This document shows positions 24,386-29,432 of a stretch of DNA of 29,432 nucleotides, piece by piece (within the stretch, counting starts at the first letter, position 1; each line of letters starts with the position of its first letter). Below the pieces are notes generated by a model. That model ran no database searches. It was not told the DNA's origin and saw nothing but the letters and a program-made list of their open reading frames with translations. This DNA comes from Candidatus Dadabacteria bacterium. GTDB taxonomy: Bacteria > Desulfobacterota_D > UBA1144 > Nemesobacterales > UBA2774. The DNA lies in contig JAHKKQ010000004.1 in assembly GCA_020027805.1 (NCBI GenBank), positions 1-29,432 on the forward strand, given 5' to 3'. The position numbers and the translations under genes are program-made.

Positions 24386-25452
24386 AGGTCATCATCGCTG
24401 GAGGAGGAACCGGGGGGCACATATTCCCGGCAATCTCGGTTGCCGAAGAAATACTAAAGCGAAGCGGGACGAACGAAGTCCTTTTCGCGGGTACGAAAAA
24501 AGGGCTGGAAAACGAATTGCTCTCAAAAAAGGGATACAGAGTCGAACATATAAGCGCTCAGGGGATTAAGGGCAAGGGCGTCAAAAAAAGCATGGCTGCC
24601 CTCTTGTCCGCATGTAAGGGGGTCTCCGATTCGATGGCCCTTATAAAAAGGTTCCGCCCCGATGTCGTTTTGGGGGTCGGTGGATACGTTTCGGGCCCCA
24701 TGGTGCTGGCGGCTGCTCTCAGGGGCGTACCGACGGCGATCTGCGAGCAGAACTCTTACCCGGGGGTAACTAACCGCATCCTCGGAAGGTTCGTAAAGAA
24801 GGTGTTCGCGACATTCGGGGAGAGCGTGAGGTTTTTCCCCCGCGGAAAGGTCGTTATAACGGGAAACCCCGTGCGGAGCGATATCCTGAACGCCATGAAT
24901 CCGAAAGAGGGCTCCGATTCGATGACGATCCTCGTATTCGGCGGGAGCCAGGGCGCACATAAGCTGAACGAGTCGGTCCCGGAGGCGCTTTCGAAGCTCG
25001 GGAGGGCCGATATCAGGGTCATACATCAGACGGGCGGCAAGGATTACGAGCCCGTTAAAAATGCCTACGCAGGGCATCGTATCGAAGCCCGGGTGCTCAG
25101 GTTCATAGACGACATGGCCGGAGCCTACGGGGAGGCCGATTTCATAATCGGAAGGTCGGGCGCAGGGACGGTCGCCGAGATTACGGCGCTCGGCAAGCCC
25201 TCTCTCCTCGTCCCCTATCCGTTTGCAGCCAACAACCATCAGCTCGAGAACGCAAGGGTGCTGGAGCGCGCGGGGGCCGCGGTTATAGTCGAGGACAGGG
25301 ACGCAGGCCCCGGGAATCTCTATGCGGCATTGACCAAACTGCTCCGGAAGGACAAACTAACTACGATGGCGTCGAATGCGCGGAGCCTCGGCAAGCCCGA
25401 CGCCGCGGCTGTCATAGTAAATGAAATTTCTAGACTCGCCGGAGAGAATTAG
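24382..25452 (+). CDS. murG: UDP-GlcNAc:lipid I N-acetylglucosaminyltransferase MurG
   Basis: GT28 enzyme on the cytoplasmic membrane face that converts lipid I to lipid II. The 356 residues carry the N-terminal GGGTGGHIFPA (7-17), VGGYVSGP and EQNSYPGVTNR, and the C-terminal UDP-GlcNAc site with FGGSQGAHKLNE, HQTGGKDY, GRSGAGTVAEI and PFAANNHQ. An AGG lies 6 nt before the ATG. Its TAG overlaps the murC GTG by one base. Confidence 0.96.
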   Translation: MKVIIAGGGTGGHIFPAISVAEEILKRSGTNEVLFAGTKKGLENELLSKKGYRVEHISAQGIKGKGVKKSMAALLSACKGVSDSMALIKRFRPDVVLGVGGYVSGPMVLAAALRGVPTAICEQNSYPGVTNRILGRFVKKVFATFGESVRFFPRGKVVITGNPVRSDILNAMNPKEGSDSMTILVFGGSQGAHKLNESVPEALSKLGRADIRVIHQTGGKDYEPVKNAYAGHRIEARVLRFIDDMAGAYGEADFIIGRSGAGTVAEITALGKPSLLVPYPFAANNHQLENARVLERAGAAVIVEDRDAGPGNLYAALTKLLRKDKLTTMASNARSLGKPDAAAVIVNEISRLAGEN

Positions 25453-26819
25453 TGTACGGAAAAATCAAGAGGATACATTTCGTAGGGATAGGCGGGATAG
25501 GGATGAGCGGTATCGCGGAGGTCCTGCTGAATATGGGTTATACGGTTTCGGGCTCGGACTTAAAAGAGTCGGACACGGTTAAGAGGCTAAGGGACCTGGG
25601 GGCTGCAATTTCCATAGGACACAGCGGGGAAAACGTTCACGGCTCGGGTGTAATCGTCATATCGTCAGCGGTGAACGAAAAGAACCCGGAGGTCGTGGAG
25701 GCGAGGAAGAACAATATCCCCGTTATCCCGCGCGCCCAGATGCTCGCCGAGCTGATGAGGCTCAGGTACGGTATCGCAGTCGCCGGGAGCCACGGTAAAA
25801 CGACCACCACTTCGATGATTGCGAGCGTGCTTTCGCACGGGGGCTTCGACCCGACTATTGTCGTCGGGGGCAAGGTCAAATCTCTCGGAACAAACGCCCG
25901 GCTCGGCAAGGGCAGCTTCATGGTGGTTGAGGCCGACGAGAGCGACGGCTCCTTTCTGCTTCTCTCCCCAGTCATTTCGGTCCTGACCAACATCGACGAG
26001 GAGCATCTCGATCATTACAAGGGCCTCCGGGAGCTCGAGGAGGCGTTCGCAAGCTTCGCCGGGAAGATTCCCTTTTACGGCCTTTCGGTCTTCTGCGCCG
26101 ACTGTCCGAGGGTAAGGGAAATAACTAAGAACTTTGAGAAAAGATCGGTCACATACGGATTTCACCCTGAAGCTGAATTGAGGGCCGAGGGAGTCGGCAT
26201 ATCAGGGTTCAGTACCGAATTCCAAGCCGTGCTCAACGGTTCCCCGCTCGGCAAGATCGGCTTGAATGTTCCGGGCAGGCATAACGCGCAGAACTCCCTC
26301 GCCGCGGTCGCCGTCGGACTGGAGCTCGGGATGAGCTTCGGGGATATAAGGGACGGTCTCGGCGAGTTCAGGGGCATCGACAGGAGACTTCAGATAAAGG
26401 GCAGGGGCAAGGACGTGCTCGTGCTCGACGATTACGCCCACCACCCGAACGAGATAAGGGCGACTATAAATGCGGTCAGGGATTCGGGACTCGGCAGGAT
26501 AGTCGCGATATTCCAGCCCCACCGTTATTCGAGGACGAAGCTCCTTTTCGACGATTTCGCGAACGTGCTCCTCGACATCGACGTGCTGTTCCTGATGGAT
26601 ATATACCCCGCCGGGGAGGACCCGATCGAAGGGGTCACGTCCGCCTCTCTCTACATGTCCGTAAAGGAAAAGGGCCACCGTAACGTGCACTACTCGAATG
26701 GGAGCGATAATCTCGTATCCTCCGTGCTCGGCGCCGTAAGGCCCGGGGACGTCGTAATAACTCTCGGGGCGGGCAACGTGTGGGCGGTGGGCGAAAAGAT
26801 AGCGGAGGAGATCGCATGA
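25452..26819 (+). CDS. murC: UDP-MurNAc:L-alanine ligase
   Basis: Adds the first amino acid of the stem peptide. The 455 residues show HFVGIGGIGMSGIAE (9-23), SGSDLKES, SSAVNEKNPE, the P-loop GSHGKTTTT (112-120), EADESDGSF, NIDEEHLDHY, PGRHNAQNSLAA and DDYAHHPNEI, all MurC-specific. The GTG start has GGAGAG five bases upstream, within the end of murG. Its TGA overlaps the murB ATG. It is a separate gene, not the MurC-Ddl fusion seen in some bacteria. Confidence 0.96.
   Translation: MYGKIKRIHFVGIGGIGMSGIAEVLLNMGYTVSGSDLKESDTVKRLRDLGAAISIGHSGENVHGSGVIVISSAVNEKNPEVVEARKNNIPVIPRAQMLAELMRLRYGIAVAGSHGKTTTTSMIASVLSHGGFDPTIVVGGKVKSLGTNARLGKGSFMVVEADESDGSFLLLSPVISVLTNIDEEHLDHYKGLRELEEAFASFAGKIPFYGLSVFCADCPRVREITKNFEKRSVTYGFHPEAELRAEGVGISGFSTEFQAVLNGSPLGKIGLNVPGRHNAQNSLAAVAVGLELGMSFGDIRDGLGEFRGIDRRLQIKGRGKDVLVLDDYAHHPNEIRATINAVRDSGLGRIVAIFQPHRYSRTKLLFDDFANVLLDIDVLFLMDIYPAGEDPIEGVTSASLYMSVKEKGHRNVHYSNGSDNLVSSVLGAVRPGDVVITLGAGNVWAVGEKIAEEIA
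26804..26810 (+). promoter_or_regulatory. Strong ribosome binding site deciding the murB start
   Basis: GGAGGAG inside the last codons of murC ends 5 nt before the ATG at 26816. This favours that ATG over an upstream in-frame start at 26780, which would overlap murC by 40 bp. Confidence 0.7.
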
Positions 26820-27721
26820 GCCTTGCGGACGATATAGCCCTCATAGGCTGCGAAATCGACCGGATGTACCCGATGAGCAAGTACACCTCCTTGCGCGTGG
26901 GCGGTCTCGCGGACGTCCTGGTCACCCCGAATAACCTCGATGAATTCAAGAAGCTCCTCGATCTTCTGGCCCGGTCGGGCGAGCCATGGGTTGTGCTCGG
27001 GGCGGGCTCCAACACGGTCGTTTACGATAGCGGCATAGAGGGCGCCGTGGTCTCGACGAGGAAGCTCAAGAATATAGAAATTACAGGCGAAGGCAAAGTA
27101 TTTGCGGAAACAGGCGCAGTCCTCGGTACAATACTCAACAGGACTATTAAAGCGGGACTCGGCGGCTTCGAGTTCGCGGCCGGTATACCGGGCACCGTCG
27201 GGGGCGGAATATTCATGAACGCGGGGGCTAACGGAGGCGAGATAAAAGACGCGCTCGAAACGGTATGGGTATGGCTCGGAGGCGAGGAAATCGCGATCGA
27301 CAGAAAGGATTTGAAGTTCGAGTACCGGAAGAGCCATCTCCCGGAGGGAAGCGTAATCACGAGGGCGAAGTTCGGACTCAAGCCGGACGACCCGCTTGAG
27401 ATCGAGCGAAGGGTCAAGGAATACATGGACAAGAGGAACAGTACCCAGCCGATTAAAATGTCGAACACGGGGTCGATATTCAAGAACCCGCCCGAAATCC
27501 CCGCCGGGAAACTCCTCGACGAGCTGGGCTTCAAGGGCCTCTCCATCGGAGGGGCGAAGTTCTCCGAAATGCACGCCAATTTCATCGTCAACGCCGGGTG
27601 CGCCAGCGCGGGCGATGTGCTCGGGCTTATCGAAAAGGCGAAAAAGGCGGCGCTCGAGAAGAGGGGAATAACCCTCGAAACAGAGGTCAGGGTAATAGGG
27701 AAGGATAAAGTTGGAAGATAA
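26816..27721 (+). CDS. murB: UDP-N-acetylenolpyruvoylglucosamine reductase
   Basis: FAD- and NADPH-dependent enzyme reducing UDP-GlcNAc-enolpyruvate to UDP-MurNAc, the first committed muramic acid. With the ATG at 26816 it has 301 residues, the short type II (Bacillus/Staphylococcus-like) form. Motifs are YTSLRVGG near 23-30, VVLGAGSNTVV, GIPGTVGGGIFMNAGANGGE, the catalytic-Ser motif NTGSIFKNP, GGAKFSEMHANFIVN, and a late Glu in LETEVRVIG. It overlaps murC by ATGA and ftsQ by 11 bp. Confidence 0.96.
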   Translation: MSLADDIALIGCEIDRMYPMSKYTSLRVGGLADVLVTPNNLDEFKKLLDLLARSGEPWVVLGAGSNTVVYDSGIEGAVVSTRKLKNIEITGEGKVFAETGAVLGTILNRTIKAGLGGFEFAAGIPGTVGGGIFMNAGANGGEIKDALETVWVWLGGEEIAIDRKDLKFEYRKSHLPEGSVITRAKFGLKPDDPLEIERRVKEYMDKRNSTQPIKMSNTGSIFKNPPEIPAGKLLDELGFKGLSIGGAKFSEMHANFIVNAGCASAGDVLGLIEKAKKAALEKRGITLETEVRVIGKDKVGR

Positions 27722-28466
27722 CAAAAGTTTCCCGTACCGTAAAGCAATACTAATCTTCTCGGCCCTGTTCGTAGTAGCCGTTCTTGCGGTTTCTTCTTAC
27801 GTGACGCTTCACCTCGGGATGTTCACCGTGGAGGAGGTGGATATAAAAGGCAACGAGAGAATAGTCGGCAGGGAAATTCTCAAGAGGTCGGGATTGAGAG
27901 AAGGCGAAAGCAGCATATTCTTTTTCGAGAAGCAGGTCGAGGCCGAGATTAAGAAAAATCCCTGGATAAAAAAAGTCTCTGTCCAAAAAGAGTTTCCCAA
28001 AAAGGTCATCGTAACAGTCGAGGAAGAGGACGTTTACTGCATCATGCTTTCCGAGAGCGGAAAGCCCCTTTATATGAGCAGGACCGGCAGGATGCTCGGC
28101 ACCGGAAATTTTGATCTGGGGCTTGATTTTCCGGTTCTGATAGGCGATGGTATAAGGGACCCGAAGCTTTTGGAAGAGGCCCTCGAGATCTTGGAGTTAT
28201 CTAAAGACAGCGCCGTGCTGAAATGGGACGATATTTCAGAGGTCCAGCTGAGTTCGGTATACGGAATCACCGTATTCACGAACGATAACCGCCGCATTGA
28301 ATTCGACAGAAACGACATAGTTGTAAAGTGGGACAAGGTGGAAAGGATTATTAAATATTCGAACTCCCTCGGCCTGGAGGAATCCTACATCAACGTATCC
28401 TCGGGCAGCATGGGAATCGTGGATTTCAAAGGGCCTGCGGCGAAAGCGGGAGCACAGGATGGGTAA
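27711..28466 (+). CDS. ftsQ: Cell division protein FtsQ
   Basis: Bitopic divisome protein linking FtsL/FtsB to other components. The 251 residues have a short cytoplasmic tail, a transmembrane helix (about 13-32), a POTRA domain (about 37-108: FTVEEVDIKGNERIV, NPWIKKVSVQKEFP) and the periplasmic FtsQ/DivIB beta domain (PVLIGDG..., YINVSSGSMGIVDFK). The TTG start at 27711 has AAGGA five bases upstream. Genes for ddl, often found between murB and ftsQ, are absent here. It overlaps ftsA by 8 bp. Confidence 0.9.
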   Translation: MEDNKSFPYRKAILIFSALFVVAVLAVSSYVTLHLGMFTVEEVDIKGNERIVGREILKRSGLREGESSIFFFEKQVEAEIKKNPWIKKVSVQKEFPKKVIVTVEEEDVYCIMLSESGKPLYMSRTGRMLGTGNFDLGLDFPVLIGDGIRDPKLLEEALEILELSKDSAVLKWDDISEVQLSSVYGITVFTNDNRRIEFDRNDIVVKWDKVERIIKYSNSLGLEESYINVSSGSMGIVDFKGPAAKAGAQDG

Positions 28467-29397
28467 AGAGCAGAATTTGATTATAGGGCTCGACATCGGG
28501 ACGACAAAAATATGCGCAATTGTGGGTGAAATAAATTCAAAAACAGGGGAAGTTGAAATAATAGGCGTAGGTACATACCCCTCTTACGGACTTAAGAGGG
28601 GGGTCGTCGTAAATATAGAGAATACGATTCAGTCGGTTAAGCACGCGGTCGAAGAAGCCGAACACATGGCCGGATGCGAGATACGGACGGTCTTCGTGGG
28701 CATTGCGGGGGGCCATATTAAGGGCATGAGCGGGCACGGGATGATAACGATCAGGGACCGCGAGGTCGCGAAACGGGACGTCGAAAGGGTGATAGAGTCG
28801 GCCAACGCCGTGCTGATACCCGCGGACAGGGAAATAATTCATGTCATTCCCCAGGAATACGCGATCGACGGACAGAGCGGGATAAAGGACCCGGTAGGCA
28901 TCTACGGAATCAAGCTCGAGACCAAAGTACATATCGTCACGGGGCAGGTCACAGCGGCCCAGAACCTCGTAAAATGCATACACGGCGCCGGTATGGACGT
29001 GGCCGACATCGTACTAGAGCAGCTCGCTTCGAGCGAAGCTGTGCTTACCGAGGACGAAAAGGAAATAGGAGTCGTTCTGATAGACTGCGGGGGCGGGACC
29101 ACCGATATAGCCATATTTGTCGGCGGCAGTATACGCTACACCGAAAACGTTACCCTCGGCGGCGATAATATAGACAGGGACATAGCCCTCGGGCTTTCCA
29201 CTCCGCTTGCGGAAGCGAGAAGGATAAAGGAGAAATACGGCTCCGCCCTCACCGAGCTCGTCTCGCCCGACGAGACCATAGAGGTGCCGAGCGTGGGCGG
29301 AAAGCATTTCAGAAAAATATCCAGAAGGGATCTCGCTATGATTATCGAGCCCCGCATGGAAGAAATTTTCGCCCTCGCGAAAAGAGAGATAAAGTAG
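28459..29397 (+). CDS. ftsA: Cell division protein FtsA, interrupted by an in-frame TAG
   Basis: Actin-like ATPase that tethers FtsZ to the membrane. The visible 312 residues include phosphate-1 GLDIGTTK (10-17), the 1C subdomain (about 84-165), phosphate-2 DCGGGTTDIAIF (209-220) and VTLGGDNIDRDIA. The family is normally around 410 residues; the adenosine-binding TGG segment and the C-terminal membrane helix are missing because codon 313 is TAG. Beyond it the same frame reads SGLEDLVQAGVV to the window edge, which resembles the next FtsA segment. I therefore think the stop interrupts a longer gene by mutation, sequencing error or, improbably, readthrough. GGGAG precedes the ATG. Confidence 0.88.
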   Translation: MGKEQNLIIGLDIGTTKICAIVGEINSKTGEVEIIGVGTYPSYGLKRGVVVNIENTIQSVKHAVEEAEHMAGCEIRTVFVGIAGGHIKGMSGHGMITIRDREVAKRDVERVIESANAVLIPADREIIHVIPQEYAIDGQSGIKDPVGIYGIKLETKVHIVTGQVTAAQNLVKCIHGAGMDVADIVLEQLASSEAVLTEDEKEIGVVLIDCGGGTTDIAIFVGGSIRYTENVTLGGDNIDRDIALGLSTPLAEARRIKEKYGSALTELVSPDETIEVPSVGGKHFRKISRRDLAMIIEPRMEEIFALAKREIK

Positions 29398-29432
29398 TCG
29401 GGATTGGAAGACCTAGTCCAAGCGGGAGTGGT
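29398..29432 (+). pseudogene. ftsA: Continuation of the ftsA frame after the in-frame TAG (partial)
   Basis: The 35 bases after the TAG translate in the ftsA frame to SGLEDLVQAGVV without a further stop. FtsA proteins typically have EI.KSG.EDL..AGVV(L/I)TGG here, so this looks like coding sequence of the same gene. The window ends before the TGG motif, so the rest cannot be seen. Confidence 0.55.

Noticed and set aside
26690..27724. 344-codon minus-strand frame opposite murB
   Set aside because: It covers murB, whose motifs are complete; the antisense protein shows no domain and has no ribosome binding site.
29395..29397. Pyrrolysine or genome-wide TAG reassignment to explain the ftsA stop
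   Set aside because: TAG is the natural terminator of at least eight genes in this window, which pyrrolysine users tend to avoid; no pyl genes are seen here.
1..29432. Mobile element, prophage, CRISPR array, tRNA or rRNA
   Set aside because: No transposase, integrase, Cas gene, spaced repeat array, tRNA-like cloverleaf or rRNA segment was recognised.

Overview
The window is a stretch of chromosome from a Gram-negative, peptidoglycan-making bacterium. The gene order of the division and cell-wall (dcw) cluster is mraZ-rsmH-ftsL-ftsI-murE-murF-mraY-murD-ftsW-murG-murC-murB-ftsQ-ftsA. FtsI carries a PASTA domain and MurE carries the DNPR meso-diaminopimelate signature. This order and content resemble deltaproteobacterial (Desulfobacterota-like) lineages, but nothing here fixes the taxon. 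The DNA is moderately GC-rich, with heavy use of AGG (Arg) and ATA (Ile) codons. I see no prophage, insertion sequence, CRISPR array, tRNA or rRNA.

Layout. (1) At the left edge, on the minus strand, are the first codons of an exported or lipoprotein-like gene, preceded by peptide deformylase (def). (2) On the plus strand, positions 721-7779 hold an ACSF3-like malonyl/methylmalonyl-CoA synthetase, a low-GC His/Asn/Tyr-rich secreted protein, and the glycine cleavage genes gcvT, gcvH and a full-length gcvP. (3) On the minus strand, positions 7820-13839 hold (in order of transcription) a small DUF4911-like protein and murJ, then a TPR protein, aroQ and recJ behind a good promoter, then an SPFH/prohibitin-like membrane protein. 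(4) From 14170 to the right edge lies the dcw operon on the plus strand. It starts with a sigma-70 promoter and a four-unit, 10-bp-periodic MraZ box, and its genes are tightly packed with many start/stop overlaps.

How the genes work together. RsmH modifies 16S rRNA. MurB to MurF build the UDP-MurNAc-pentapeptide, MraY and MurG make lipid II, and MurJ (in the divergent minus-strand group) flips it. FtsW and FtsI polymerise and cross-link it at the septum, and FtsL, FtsQ and FtsA are divisome parts. MraZ probably represses its own operon through the repeat box. No ddl gene is present between murB and ftsQ, where many bacteria carry it.

The most notable observation is that ftsA has an in-frame TAG at codon 313. 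The same frame continues beyond it with residues that look like the next conserved FtsA segment, up to the window end. This is either a nonsense mutation or assembly error, or much less likely recoding. TAG is an ordinary terminator of about eight other genes here. The rest is mostly well-known housekeeping content, and I did not find a convincing new biological system.
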